DNA of 64,000 bases. It comes from Porphyra umbilicalis. Lineage: Eukaryota > Rhodophyta > Bangiophyceae > Bangiales > Bangiaceae. A program made the position numbers and the translations under genes. Below the pieces are notes generated by a model that worked only from the letters and a program-made list of their open reading frames with translations, ran no database searches and was not told the DNA's origin. This document shows, one piece after another, positions 35,402 through 46,412 of this stretch; within the stretch, counting starts at the first letter, position 1; every line of letters starts with the position of its first letter. Where the stretch lies: positions 186,001-250,000 of the forward strand of contig KV918852.1 in NCBI GenBank assembly GCA_002049455.2, read 5' to 3'.

Positions 35402-35470
35402 TCTTTCGTCGTGTGAAAACAGTTCTATCGTTTTGCAAGTCCAGGGTGTTTTCGCGAACGCGCTTTCAGT
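35402..35470 (+). repeat. Left copy of 69-bp inverted repeat flanking the SRPK/zinc-finger pair
   Basis: It is the reverse complement of 41745-41813 with about 5 mismatches over equal length. It contains AAGTCCAGGGTGTTTTCGCG. Confidence 0.9.
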
Positions 35471-36044
35471 TCCGCGAACGCGTTTCCAGTCCCGATTTGT
35501 CACGAACTGGCACAGTTGTCACGAACTGGCACGTGACGAATACGCGGCTTTCGCTGCCGCCGCAGCCGCCGGCTCCCCTCGTCGAACCGCCCGACGTGGT
35601 CATTGCCACCGTTGCGGTCGTATCCTATCAACCCCGCCCCAGACTTGGGAGGGGGGCTAGCGTGCCTCGTGCGCGCGCCGTGCGCCCACCGGCCTGTCGA
35701 CGCTTCCCAGTTGGCGACGGTCGCGGCGGCGCACCCTCGGCCAGTGGGCCGCGGCTACGTATCTGAGACGGCGGCGGTTGTGGTGGCGGCCGCAGCGGGC
35801 GTGCGGTGTACCACCACGCGGCGACCGCGGCGTGCGTGTGCCGTCGACACGCCATCGGGTGCCCTGCCTCCGTCCCCGTTGCGTCGTTCGGCTGGCGGCT
35901 GCGCGCGCGCGCCGGCGACCGTGCTGCGGCACCCGCCGCCGCCGCCACCTCTACCACCACCACCACCGCCGCCACCGCTCCGAACCACTCCGGTGGATGG
36001 GCTGGGTGCGGCGGCACCCGCCCGGCGGCCCCGCCAGCGGCGGC
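35471..36044 (+). other. Upstream region of the SRPK gene
   Basis: It contains a tandem pair of TTGTCACGAACTGGCAC (about 35507-35543), perhaps a regulatory site. No clear TATA box. The frames here are low-complexity. Confidence 0.4.
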
Positions 36045-39000
36045 ATGGACGCGCGGTCCACCGCTGGCAGCAGCGGTAGCGGTGGGGGCGGCCGCTGGTC
36101 GCGCCGCCCGTCGGCCGGCGGAGGCGGCAGTGGGGCGTTTCCCCCGGCCCCGTATGGGGCGCCGCCCGCGCCTCGGGACGGTTTCCCCGACCCCCCTCAC
36201 GCGCCGCTTGAGGCGTATGCCGACGGCTTGCCGCGGCGACGCAGCGACGGCTTTACCGACGGCGGGCCGCCGTGGCCGTCGCTAGGCGCGCGGGATGGGT
36301 ATGGCGGTGGCGGGGGGGGGGGCGGGGCGGCGGGGGTGGCGGCGGCTGCGGCGGCGGTGGTGGCGGCGGCGGTCCGCCGCGCGGTCATCCGCCGAACCGG
36401 GATGGGTTTGGCGGTGGTGGACAGCCGGCGGCGGCTCAGCGTGTCGTCTATGGCTGCGGCTGTGAGGGGAGTGGTGGCGAGTTGCCGGGGCCCCCGCGCG
36501 ATGGGTACGGACGCACCAGGGGATGCGGTGATTGTGGTGGTCGTGGCGCCGGGGCCAGCGGCGGTGGCCGCATAGACTTTCCGCCGCCGCTCCTCCACGA
36601 CGGGTTTGGGGTCAGCGGGGGCGGCCCGCCTCCTCACCGGCGGCTGCCGTACAATGACGGCACGCCGACGGCGGCGCCGCCGTGGCACGACGGGTATAGG
36701 GATAGACCGCCGCCACGCGGCTCATGCGACGAAAGTGGTGGCCGTGGCGGCCACGGCGGCGGTGGGGGCGGCGGCAGTGGCCGTGGCGACTGTGGCTGGT
36801 GGGGGTACACTGATGCGGCGGCGGCGCCTCTCGGGCGGGGGGAGGATGAGAGCACCCACAGCGGCGACTGGGGAGGGCGTGGCGGAGAGCGGGAGCTCCC
36901 ACCCCATGATGGGGGGGGGTCTGGGGGGGCCAGGGGGCTCGGCTGCTGCGACTGGGATGGGCCGGGGGGGGGGGGTGGAAGCGGCTGGGGTGGCCTGAAT
37001 AGCGGCGGGGGGACGGGTGGTGGCGGCGGCGGCCCTGACGGCCACGGCGGCAACCGGGTCGGAGCGTACGGACCGCTGCCGCCACCGGGTGTGCGGCGCA
37101 GCGGCTCACCCGGCCGGCGGGTGGCGCCCCCGCCCGGCCGCGGCGGCGGTGGCAGGGGTGGGGGCGGGGGCAGCGGCGGTGGCCCCATCCCCGACCTCTC
37201 CCGCGCCTGCAGCTACGACGCGCAACTGTTTCCGCCGCGTGGCGGCGATGTTGGCGGCGGCGTCTTTGCACCGCTTCCGGTGCATCACTCGAGCGGGCGG
37301 GGTGTGCGGCCCGGTGGCGGCGGCGGCAGCAGTGGCCGGCATCGCGTGTCGGCTGCAGCGACGGCGGCGGCCGCCGCCGCCGCGGACGGGTGGACGGGCG
37401 ATGGCCGCGCGGCGCGCGACGAGTCGTGCGGTTCGACGCGCAGTAGCCGCAGCAACCGCAGCAGCCACTCGCGGTCGGCAAGTGGCTCTGGCTCCGACTC
37501 GGATGCGGAGGATTCCGCCGACTACTGTCGCGGCGGCTACCACCGCGCCTCGCCTGGGGACGCGTTGAAATCGGGACGCTACCGCCTGCTGACGCGCCTC
37601 GGCTGGGGGCACTTCTCGACGGTGTGGCTCGCGTGGGACGCGTCTCATCGCTGCCACGTTGCGCTCAAGATCCAAAAGTCCGCCTCGCACTATACGGACG
37701 CGGCGCGGGATGAGATTGTCATCCTCTCGACGCTCCGCGACGCGGGCGTGGCGGGCCATGGGGGGGATGGTGGCGGCGGCGGCAGCAGCAGCAGCGGGCG
37801 GGGCGTCCCGGTAGTGGTCGCAGCGCTCCAACGGCCCGACATTGTGTCGCTGCTCGACCACTTTGACCACCGGGGCCCCAACGGCAAGCACGTGTGCCTC
37901 GTCTTCCCCGTCCTTGGCAAATCCCTTCTCTCGGCCATCAAGCAGTCGGCGTACGCGGGGCTCCCGCTGTCGGCCGTCAAGGCGGTTGCGCGGCAGGCGC
38001 TGACCGCCCTTGCGTTTGTGCACGAATCGTGTCGAGTCATCCACACGGACATCAAGCCGGAAAATATCCTGTTCCGCGCGTCCCCGGCGGCGACGGCGGC
38101 GCTCGACCGCCACGCGGCCATCGTCGCGGCGCACCCGCTGGTTGTGTCTGCCGCGGGGCGGGGGCGGGGCGGTGGCGGTGGGCAGGGGGGTGGTGGTGGC
38201 AGTGGCGGTGGCGGTGGCGGTCCTACCGTGGTGGGGGCGTCAACGGCGGCGTCGGCTACTACGACCACGTCGGGGAGGGTGCCGCTCAGCAAGAACCAGC
38301 GCAAGAGACTGCGCCTCAAAGAAAAAAAGGCGGCTGCCGCCGCTGCGCGTGAGAAGGAGGCGGTCATGGCCGCTGCCGCTGCGGAGATAGGCGGCGGTGG
38401 CGGCGCCGGCAGCGCCGTTGGCGCCAATGAGGCAGACGGCTGCATCCGCAATGGTTGTGGCGTCGTCGGCTTGCGCTCGTCGGCCGCCAAGACCGACGTC
38501 GGCTCCGCGTCTACCGTCGCAGGCGCGACCGCGTCGGTCGGCGTTGACCCGCAGTTTTTCGCGGACGCGGCGCTCGCCGAGGCGGTCACGGAGCTGGGCG
38601 CGTCGGTCGCCGGCGACGTGACACTCGTCGACTTTGGCAACGCGTGCTGGATTGACAAGCACTTTACCGAAGACATCCAGACGACTCAGTACCGCGCGCC
38701 TGAGGTCATCCTCGGCGCCGGGTATGACCCGTCGGCCGACGTGTGGTCCCTCGGGTGCGTCTTGTTTGAGCTTGCCACGGGCGACTTCCTCTTTGACCCC
38801 CACTCCAACGACGGGTACGGGCGGGACGAGGACCACATGGCGCAGGTGCTCGAGTTGGTCGGTCCGACACGCCTACCGGCGGCGCTGCTCCGGGGCACTT
38901 CCGCGCGTGACTTGTTTACCCGCTCCGGGCAGCTGCGGCGCATCCGGCGTTTAAAGTACTGGCCACTCGCCGCCGTGCTCTACGACAAGTACCAGATGGG

Positions 39001-39352
39001 GCGGGCCGACTCAGAGGGCTTTGCGGGCTTTCTGAGCCGCTTGCTCACGGTCAGCCCCGGGGAGCGCGTGACCGCTGCAGAGGCGGTCGCTGACCCGTTC
39101 TTGGCAGACGAGGACGGGGAAGAGGGGGGGGGGGACGCGGCTGGTGGGGGCACCCACGCGCATGCGGGCGGGGGGGGGGGTGATCCGGGGGGTGGCCGTC
39201 GCCCGGGAGGGGTGATGGCTGACGGGCGGACCGCGTCGGGGCTGGGCCGACCGCCGCGGCCGTGTGGGCGGGGTGGGCAACGGTGGGGCTTTGTCGCACT
39301 TCACGGGCCACGAGAACAGGCGGAAGGGTACCTAGAAAACGACAAGAACTAA
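36045..39352 (+). CDS. SRPK: SR-protein-specific kinase (SRPK family)
   Basis: SRPKs phosphorylate Arg-Ser repeats of SR splicing factors in cytoplasm and nucleus. The kinase starts with the SRPK hallmark YHRASPGDALKSGRYRLL, then LGWGHFSTVWLAWD (about 37600-37640), VALKIQKS (ATP-binding Lys), VIHTDIKPENILF (catalytic loop, about 38035), VDFGNACW (metal-binding DFG, about 38627), TTQYRAPEVIL and DVWSLGCVLFELATGDFLF. A Gly/Ala-rich spacer with SKNQRKRLRLKEKK splits the two halves, as expected for SRPKs. The N-terminus is a long Gly-rich low-complexity region with repeated RDGF/RDGY motifs. The best start is ATG 36045. That frame must shift into the kinase frame at or near the 11-G run at 36312-36322, probably a sequencing or assembly length error. 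It is unlikely to be a transposon gene. Confidence 0.93.
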
Positions 39353-40006
39353 GCGCGCAAGGGGCGGGACCAAGACAGAGAGGACAAGACACACAAAAAC
39401 ACCAAAAAAAAAATGCAACGAAACACGGAGATCCCGACCACAGGTCGGGCCCCACCGCGTCGGCCGCTCGTGCCGCTCGCCACCTCGCGACAGCGTTCTT
39501 GCGTTCCCGGCGCGTGAGCCGCGCCGGCGGCAGCCAACACCCCCCACCAGCTACCGGTGCGGCAGCTCTGGGGCCGCAACCCGTGGTGCCTCCGTCGGCC
39601 GACCCGACGAAGACGCGCTCGGCGATGACCCCACCGCCGGCGCGTGTGACCGGTCGGCCGACAGGGGCGCCACGGGTTGCGGCCGTAGAGCCGCCGCGCT
39701 AGCGGCGGCGGTGGTCGGGGCGCCTGCCGCCGCCGCCGCGAGCCGCACAACCTCGAACAAGTCGCCGTCGCGCAGTGCCTGGCCGCGCGGCTGACAACGA
39801 CAGGCCGCCCACGGGCAGGCACCTGGGGCACACTGCAGCCCGAAACTAGGCACGTGTCCGCCGCGCCCTCCACTAAACCAACCAGCCGGCCCCACGAGCT
39901 ACCGCCGTCGCGCCAGCCAGCGCGCCCCCTATCGGACGGCACCACTCCTGTGTGATGCAGCGGCGACGGGTGTACGGGGCGCCCCCCCCCCCCCCCCCCC
40001 CCCCCT
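39353..40006. other. Intergenic space between two convergent genes
   Basis: An A-rich stretch (39390-39412, ten A in a row) just after the kinase stop may be near its polyadenylation site. 39566-39605 and 39651-39690 form a 40-bp inverted repeat (about 34 matches) around a 45-bp loop. A poly-C run of more than 20 lies at about 39981-40004. Confidence 0.6.
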
Positions 40007-40918
40007 TCAACCCGGCCCCCCCGCCACGTGCCCGTGGCGCGGGGAGTAGAGCACCCCCTCCATGCCCGACGGGCAGCCCGGCCCGTGGAGGCCCTCTCCC
40101 TCGTCCCACGCAAACTCCACACCGCACAGGCGGCAGCGGACGAGAAGCTGCGACCACCACGGCACGGAGAGAGTGACGACCATACCCGCCGCCGCGCCGC
40201 GGCCGGCTACGGCGGGGGTGCCCGCCGCCACCGCCGGTGCAGGCGACACGGCGAGCGACGCCGACGGCCGGCGGCCGGGGGACGGCCGCGTCGACGGCGA
40301 TGGTGCCGCTCCGCCGCGGTGGTCGACCGTCGCTGCCGCCGACGGAGCGAGCGACGGCGTCGCAGACCGCCCCGTTACCGCCGCCAGTGACGGCACCGGC
40401 GATGCGCCAGAAGCGGGGGACGCTCCCCCCCCCCCCGCCCCGCAAGCCACTGCCCTCGCCTCGACGCGGCGCGCGTGGAGGCGCCCCGCCACGTGCGAGG
40501 CGAGCCCCGCCGCATCTGGACACTCAACAAGGCACACGCCGCACACATGGGCCGAGCCGGCCGCCGCCGCCGCCGTTGCTGCGACACGGCGCGCGTGGGA
40601 GCGGCCCCGCATGTGGTCGTCGTACGGCACCGCGCCGTTGAGTTGGACGGCGCAAAGGGGGCAGTAGTGAGGGCTGAGGGGGGGGTGGCACCCCCGGGGG
40701 GGGTGCTGGGGGGGGCCGCCCACGGAGCGCACGGCAGCAAGGGGGGGGGTGGAACCCGCCCGCCGCCCACCCGCCGTTGGCCCGCGCGGGCGGCGCGGGC
40801 GGCGGGGGCGGCGGGGGCGGCGGGGGCGGCGGGGGCGGCGGGGGCGGCGGGGGCGGCGGGGGCGGCGGGGGTGGGCCCCACGCAAACTGCGGCGGCTGGC
40901 CCGCCGTGGACGGAGCGC

Positions 40919-40961
<43 letters not shown>

Positions 40962-41627
40962 TGCTGCCGCCGCCGCCGCGGGGCCGACGTGCGGATAGCG
41001 GCACGCAAGCATCTGCTGCAGCGCGCGCGCGCGGTCACGCGACACGCTCACAGGCGGCGGGTCTGCCGCCGCCACCGCCGACCCCCGGATCACCCGCAGT
41101 GGGGCGCCGCGGCCCCGCCCAGAGCCCGGCGGCGCCTCCCACGGCGGGCCCACTCCTAAGAGGTGGAGAGCGTCGCGGCTGCCGCCTCTGGCGGCGGGGC
41201 CGAAGCCCCCACCGCCGTCGTCGGGCCACAGGAGGTTGCTGCGGACGGTGCCAGCGCCACTGCCACTGCCGCTGCCGCTGCCGCTGCCGCTGCCGCTGCC
41301 GCTGCCTCCGCTATCGCCGCCAGGACCAATGCGGGCGGCCAGGCTCGCTGACCTCTCCTCGACGTCGCTGGTGCGCACCTCCCCGCCGGCGGCGGCGAGA
41401 GCGGGTGCAACCGCCGCAGCTACAGCCGGAGGTAACGCACATGCCGCGTCGGGGGGGGCGGCCAACGCCGCGCCGCCGCCGCCGCCGCCGCCGCTGCCGA
41501 CCCCGTCGCAGCCGACGGCCCAGCGGCCAACCGTTGAGAGCCGTGGCGGTGGCTCTACCGCCTTGCCATCTCCGGTAGGCGACGATGGTGACGGTCGGTC
41601 AGACTGCAGCGAGGCCGGTGTCCCCAT
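40007..41627 (-). CDS. U1-type C2H2 zinc-finger protein
   Basis: Two matrin/U1-like zinc fingers are encoded near 40480-40680: YCPLCAVQLNGAVPYDDHMR followed by GRSHARR, and VCGVCLVECPDAAGLASHVA followed by GRLHARR. A possible third Cys pair (CRLCGVEF) follows near 40110. This finger type occurs in RNA-binding and spliceosomal proteins such as U1-C. The first half is low-complexity: a Gly-Ser run, SRDRARALQQMLACRYPHVG, poly-Ala and poly-Pro. The start is set at ATG 41627 because the frame's earlier start is only GTG. The N-terminal frame and the finger frame differ by one base, and the switch falls at the 9-G run 40741-40749, so a homopolymer error is likely. Role in splicing is inference. Confidence 0.75.
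40798..40872 (-). repeat. GGCGGGGGC minisatellite coding poly-Pro
   Basis: About eight tandem 9-bp units. Nearby, 40918-40978 is a GCC run coding poly-Ala and 41262-41310 is a GCTGCC run coding Gly-Ser, all inside the zinc-finger gene. Confidence 0.9.
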
Positions 41628-41744
41628 GCGTGGCGGCGGCAGCCGCGTGGCGCGGGAGGGGGACACACGAGAGACGGGCGGGGGCGGATGCGCGCGCGCG
41701 GGCGGGGCCGGCCACCACCGTTGCGACAGCCGATGAGAGGTTTT

Positions 41745-41813
41745 ACTGAAAGCGCGTTCGCGAAAACACCCTGGACTTGCGAAACGACAAAACCGTTTTC
41801 ACACGACCAAAGA
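41745..41813 (-). repeat. Right copy of 69-bp inverted repeat
   Basis: Begins ACTGAAAGCGCG and ends CACACGACCAAAGA. Inverse of 35402-35470, about 93% identical. It lies 118 bp beyond the proposed start of the zinc-finger gene. Confidence 0.9.
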
Positions 41814-41865
41814 GTGACAAGAGCGTCACGTGCATCTTCCGCAGGTGCTCTGAGAGCGTCTCCAC

Positions 41866-42965
41866 CAATGGCTCCAACCGTCCAAAGAGCCAAACGTGGC
41901 AGCGTTTGGCCGTTTGGACGGTTGGAGCACTGGTGGCTGGGATCCGCTCCAAAACTAGGGTGTGACGGGGCTGTGACGGCCCAAAAATAGACCGGTTCAC
42001 ATTTTCTAATCCCTTAGTGCATCTCGTGGTGGCCTCGCGGGATCGCCCTTCTTTTGGAGCTTGAACGGCAGCGCCACTCCAAACAGGCCTGTTTGGAGAC
42101 GCCCCGAGTCGTTTGGCCAACCCCTGGTTCCCTGTTCGAACCACGAAAGCCAATGGAAAGCGTGACCCGTGGCTTGCAGACAGTTGCGAGACGATCTGGC
42201 AGTCATGGAGATTCTCTGTAGTGCATCTGTGGGAATACTGGCGTGCCACAAAAGAGGCCCACCGCCAGAGACGTCGAGACAAGCCCAAGTTTGAGACGTG
42301 ATCTGCTTAGTTTTGGCTCTGCGTTTGGAGAGCCAGTGACAGCACCACACGTTGTGCACACGTGGCCGTTGGGTTGGACGGTTGGCTCCATTGGTGGAGA
42401 TGCTCTGACAAGAGGCAACGCTGCTCAGAGCATCTCCACCAATGGAGCCAACAGTCCAACACAACTGCCACGTGTTCGAAACGTGTGGTGCTGTCACTGG
42501 CTCTCCGAAGGCAAAGCCAAAACTATGCAGATCACATCTCAAACTTGGGCTCGCCTCGACATCTCTGGCAGTGGGCCTCTTTTGTGGCACGCCAGTATTC
42601 CCACAGACGCACTACAGAGAATCTCCATGACTGCCAGATCGTCTTGCAACTGTCTGCAAGCCACGGGTCACGCTTTCCATTGGCTTTTGTGGTCCGAGCA
42701 GGGAACCAGGTGTCGGCGAAGCGACTCCGGGCGTTTCCAAACGGGCCTGTTTGGAGTGGCGCTGCCGTTCAAGCTCCAAAAGAAGGACGATCCCGCGAGG
42801 CCACCACGAGATGCATTAGGGGATTCGAAAATGTGACGAGTACTGTTTTTGGGCCGTCACACCACCGTCACACACTAGTTTTGGACCTCGCTTTCTCCAC
42901 CAATGCCGCCGTTGGCCAAACGGTGCCACGTTTGCCTGTTTGGACGGTTGAAGCCATTAGAGCAA
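41866..42965. mobile_element. Foldback (large inverted-repeat) element
   Basis: 41949-42408 and 42425-42884 are reverse complements with 460-bp arms, equal length and a 16-nt loop. The axis is 42416.5 from both inner and outer edges. The arms extend outward with lower identity to about 41866 and 42965. No coding capacity. Such structures are typical of Foldback elements or of long MITEs, and transcripts would form a long hairpin able to feed small-RNA pathways. Confidence 0.9.
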
Positions 42966-43060
42966 GTCCAGCGGTTCGGATTATGGCGGAGAATCTCCGT
43001 TAACGCCAAATTATAGCGGAAAGGGGTGCCCAGCGGTCAGATTTATGGCGCGGAATCCAC

Positions 43061-43139
43061 GCCAAATGTTGGGATGGCGGAGATCCGACGCTATATTCCG
43101 GTGGTATAGCGTGAGATCTACGCCATCCCAACGTTTGGC
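43061..43139. repeat. 35-bp-arm hairpin
   Basis: Arms 43061-43095 and 43105-43139 (about 31 of 35 matches) with a 9-nt loop. The preceding 42968-43060 repeats motifs such as GGATTATGGCGGAG and AATTATAGCGG, so this may be a small separate element. Confidence 0.85.
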
Positions 43140-43500
43140 GGAGCCATATGGCGGAAACCTGCCGCTGCGAATCGAAAGGTCATCTCGAATGTGAGGACAG
43201 GTGACACTTCGACGTGGCCATGTGGTTTCTTTTTATCGCCTGACCGATGACCACAAGACACGCCAGCTGCAACGTCGCTTTCGAAGCCAGCGACCATACA
43301 TTTCCTCCTCCTGGAAGCACTGTGCAACAGGGAGGATTCACATGCTGTCGTCTTTTTGCCAGTCACCGCCACTGTGCTCCACATAAACAGAGAAGCGATC
43401 TAAGACGTCTGCTTCTTCGTCGACATCTTCAGTTTGTTTCAGCTGGCCGAGGGTCGGGGGGGGAGGTGGCGCTGATCCCATGCATTCTTCCTGGCGAGCG
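43140..43500. other. Nothing recognised
   Basis: No motif or repeat is seen between the hairpin and the Harbinger left end. Confidence 0.4.
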
Positions 43501-43503
43501 TGA

Positions 43504-43532
43504 GGGCAATCCCAGTAACGTCGGCCCCATCT
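43504..43532 (+). repeat. Left TIR of Harbinger element
   Basis: GGGCAATCCCAGTAACGTCG and following bases pair with the right end; preceded by TGA. Confidence 0.88.
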
Positions 43533-45371
43533 TCCATTTAACCCCATCTGGAGGTGCAACGTGTGGGTCACTGAATGGAAAGACCACCCTGGGGGCCCCA
43601 TATCCCAAACGCCGGCATGGAATTTGCCACATCGACCATCGACAGCACTCTGGCCGATGGAACGATAGGGCCTACGTTGCTGGTTTTGATGAGGCTCCAA
43701 TCTGACCTCGCCTCGTATTGCGGGGGACTAGCTAAACGACGATGGCTGATGTGTCCGAAACCGATTGTAGATCGTGCAGAGATAGTCATTAGATTCATTC
43801 GAAAATGGATTCGGGCATGCCACGCGACAAGGAATTGAAGCACAGCTTGCGAATGAGGCACAATCCGACCAGAATCGGGCTCAACACGCAATAACATGGG
43901 GTGAATGCGACGACACCTGGCAGTGCCACGGCTCCACGAGCAAGAATTTTCGATATCAACGCCTGACACAGGCGACGACCCGCGTTGCACGAGGCGCGAC
44001 ACCCGCGATCTGGGCTAGTCTGGTGGACAATCACCTGCGCGAGCGGATCAAGGCACTCTCCGTACCGCAGAGTGGTCCTGCCAAACAGCTTGCATCGCCC
44101 GTGTACCATCTCTCGGGAGTGCAAGCTTGTAGAATCGAATGCCCTGAGCCGCTCTCGGGTTAGACTCTCCGGTCAGCGGACGGAAGAGGCGCTCTTTGAT
44201 TGGCTGTCAATGCAAAAATTCTAGGCCGTCTTTCGCGAAGTCCAGGTATTTTCACAGTGTAAGGTCTCGATCTGGACGCGATCTGGGCGGGACTGGCTCC
44301 GCCATCAGTTTTCCAGTGAACGTGATTGGACGCCGCTCGTCTCAAACGGATGGTGTGGCGGGCAGGTGTGACACTGGGTGAGAGATGAGTGAGCGTTGTG
44401 CAGCGATGAGTGGCTTCGCTTGACCGTCGCGTGATCGTGATTTGGGCCTCACACACACGTATGTCGGCTGATTGCATTGCGTGGACAGACACCGATGATG
44501 GCTGCCATGGCCCTGGCGTCCGTCCCCTCATCGTGGGCGGTCCAATGAACAGGCAATGTGAGCTCGGGCGAGCCAGCGAGGGTGTACCCCGCCTCGCCAG
44601 GCAACGCATGGGAGGACCCCCACCAGGTTCCCTGCACGTGTCCGGCGGGCGCAGCCTTTTTTGGTGGCTAGGGCGGGCCCGGGCGGGCCTGGTCACGCGC
44701 GTGCGCCACGCACCCGTTTGTCAGGCGCGCGCAGCGCCGACACGTGGGTCCTTCGATAAGCGCCTCCCAGCGTGAACAGTCCGAGGGGGCCGACAGGCGG
44801 TCGCGTTCCGTGCAAGGCGACGTGTTGGGGGACCTTTCACGCTGTCCCCGTGCGCGGGCCCTACGCTCGACGCCTTTTGGCCTCGTGCCGGCGAGCACGG
44901 GCGGGGCCCAGGCCGTCGCCCTCCCACCCAGGCACGCAGAGGGGGCATGCGGTGGGGTGCCGCGCGTGTGCCCCCACCCCACTCGTTTTCGCGCTCCGTG
45001 GGCGGACGCAGGCCTGCCGCCAACGGTCGCCCGCCGTCGCAAGCGCCCCCTTTGGGGGCGCTGTGGTGGCTCCCGCGCGCGGGTCCGCCGCGTGCCGTGT
45101 GTGTGCGCACCATCCACCGCCGGCGCCGCGGCGCCCGCCTCCGTACCCCACTCGCGCGGCTTCTTTAGCCCGCGCTGACCGTCTTTCCCGCCTTTGCGAC
45201 GCCCGCGCTCCTGAGCATGACGCGCGGGAAGGGCGCCAACGACTCCCTGCGGCGGCGCACGCAGCGGAAGCGTAACGGTACCTGGTGCCCGCCTCCCCCT
45301 CCAAGTCCCTGCGAGGACGCTTGCGAGCACCCGCACATGCCCCCGCCCCCCCTCCCCCCCCTCCTCCGCCC
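43533..45371. other. Harbinger left internal region, no gene recognised
   Basis: Frames on both strands are long only where GC is high and show no domain. 44236-44255 carries AAGTCCAGGTATTTTCAC, related to the 69-bp inverted repeats at 35.4 and 41.7 kb. Confidence 0.45.
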
Positions 45372-46412
45372 ATGCAGCACGGGGCGCCGGGTGGGCATCG
45401 CCCTCCCCTCGGCTTTGGTGGTGCCCCAGAGGGCGGGCGACCCCGGCCTTTGAAGCGGCATCACTCCCCTCTCGGTCGCGGCCGCCGACATGGCGAGCGC
45501 GACGACTGTGAGCAGCAATGGCGGAACGTGCGCTACCGCGGCGATTGGGACGACCGCGGTGCTGGCGGCGGCCCTCCTGGCCCTGTGCGTGCGGGTCCGC
45601 GTAGCGGTGGCGACAACGACGGCTGGCGACGACCGAGCCCCCCTCTGCCGCCCTTGGGCGCCCCTCCCCGGCCGACAAGGGGCCCGCCATTCTCCCCCAA
45701 CCACTTTAGTGGGAGCGCTCGGCGCCCGCCGGCTGGTGGTCCTCCCGGCCCGCCGCGTTTGCCGCCGCATCCCTCTTTTCGCGGTCAAGTGTACCGCTCT
45801 TGCAGCCCTCCACGCCTGCCGCGGCCTCCGACGCCGGGTCCTCCCCTAAGCACGCCAAGAGGTCCGCCCCATTTCAGGGGCGGCCGGGACAACTACCGCC
45901 CGCGCAGCCCGCCGCGCCAGCTGTGGGGCCCACCGCCTGGCCCGCCACGGGTCGACTGGCGCTCGCCAAGGGGCGACGGCTGGGACCGCCCGTGGACCCT
46001 GCCCCGTCGTCCGGCGGGCCCCCCTCCGAGTTGGAGGTGGGCTCCCTGCTGCGAGGCGTGGGGCGACGACCAAGTCCCAACCTGGGAGGCTTCACGACCG
46101 GCGCCTCTTTGGCGCGTGCCTGATACCCCCTCGCCCTGGCGGGTCGACCAGTACGGAGATCTGGGCGAAACGCAAGAGCTGCAGTGGGTGCTGACCCAGA
46201 CGCCGACACGGAGCACCTCCTCGCCGTGGACCTGGTGGCCCGCGCCGTCGCAGCCGTTGCGGCAGCCGACGTCGGCCGAGCCCCTGAGCCGTCCGGTGTA
46301 CGTCTTGCAGGGGAACCATCCCTCTGTCGACCCGACCTACCAGCTCGTCCCTGTACCTCGGCGGCCGCCCCAGCTGTTCCCTGCCCACCCGCCGCCTCCC
46401 TACCGGCTGTGA
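45372..46412 (+). CDS. Pro/Arg-rich N-terminal segment, probably of the Harbinger Myb-like protein
   Basis: From ATG 45372 an open frame of 346 codons ends at TGA 46410-46412. It is rich in Pro, Gly and Arg with RGG/RGD-like and SPPR motifs (RHHSPLGRGRRHGERDD, RGGRDNYRPRSPPR). The text is non-repetitive, which favours real coding. The Myb-like domain starts right after in the +1 frame without its own ATG, so the two are likely one protein separated by a frameshift or a small unseen intron near 46390-46412. A separate protein is the alternative. Confidence 0.55.
   Translation: MQHGAPGGHRPPLGFGGAPEGGRPRPLKRHHSPLGRGRRHGERDDCEQQWRNVRYRGDWDDRGAGGGPPGPVRAGPRSGGDNDGWRRPSPPLPPLGAPPRPTRGPPFSPNHFSGSARRPPAGGPPGPPRLPPHPSFRGQVYRSCSPPRLPRPPTPGPPLSTPRGPPHFRGGRDNYRPRSPPRQLWGPPPGPPRVDWRSPRGDGWDRPWTLPRRPAGPPPSWRWAPCCEAWGDDQVPTWEASRPAPLWRVPDTPSPWRVDQYGDLGETQELQWVLTQTPTRSTSSPWTWWPAPSQPLRQPTSAEPLSRPVYVLQGNHPSVDPTYQLVPVPRRPPQLFPAHPPPPYRL

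Noticed and set aside
33145..35416. Ala/Pro/Arg-rich frames upstream of SRPK as genes
   Set aside because: No motif, conflicting frames on both strands, and composition explained by GCN/CCN runs.
39349..40122. Minus-strand frame across the SRPK/zinc-finger intergenic space
   Set aside because: It is made by the 40-bp inverted repeat and poly-C run and has no domain.
40798..40872. Regular short repeats as a CRISPR-like array
   Set aside because: 9-bp GC units without spacers inside a eukaryotic coding region; a coding minisatellite.
44668..45690. 340-codon minus-strand frame inside Harbinger
   Set aside because: Arg/Gly/Ala text antisense to the Pro-rich coding frame and GC-rich flank; no motif.
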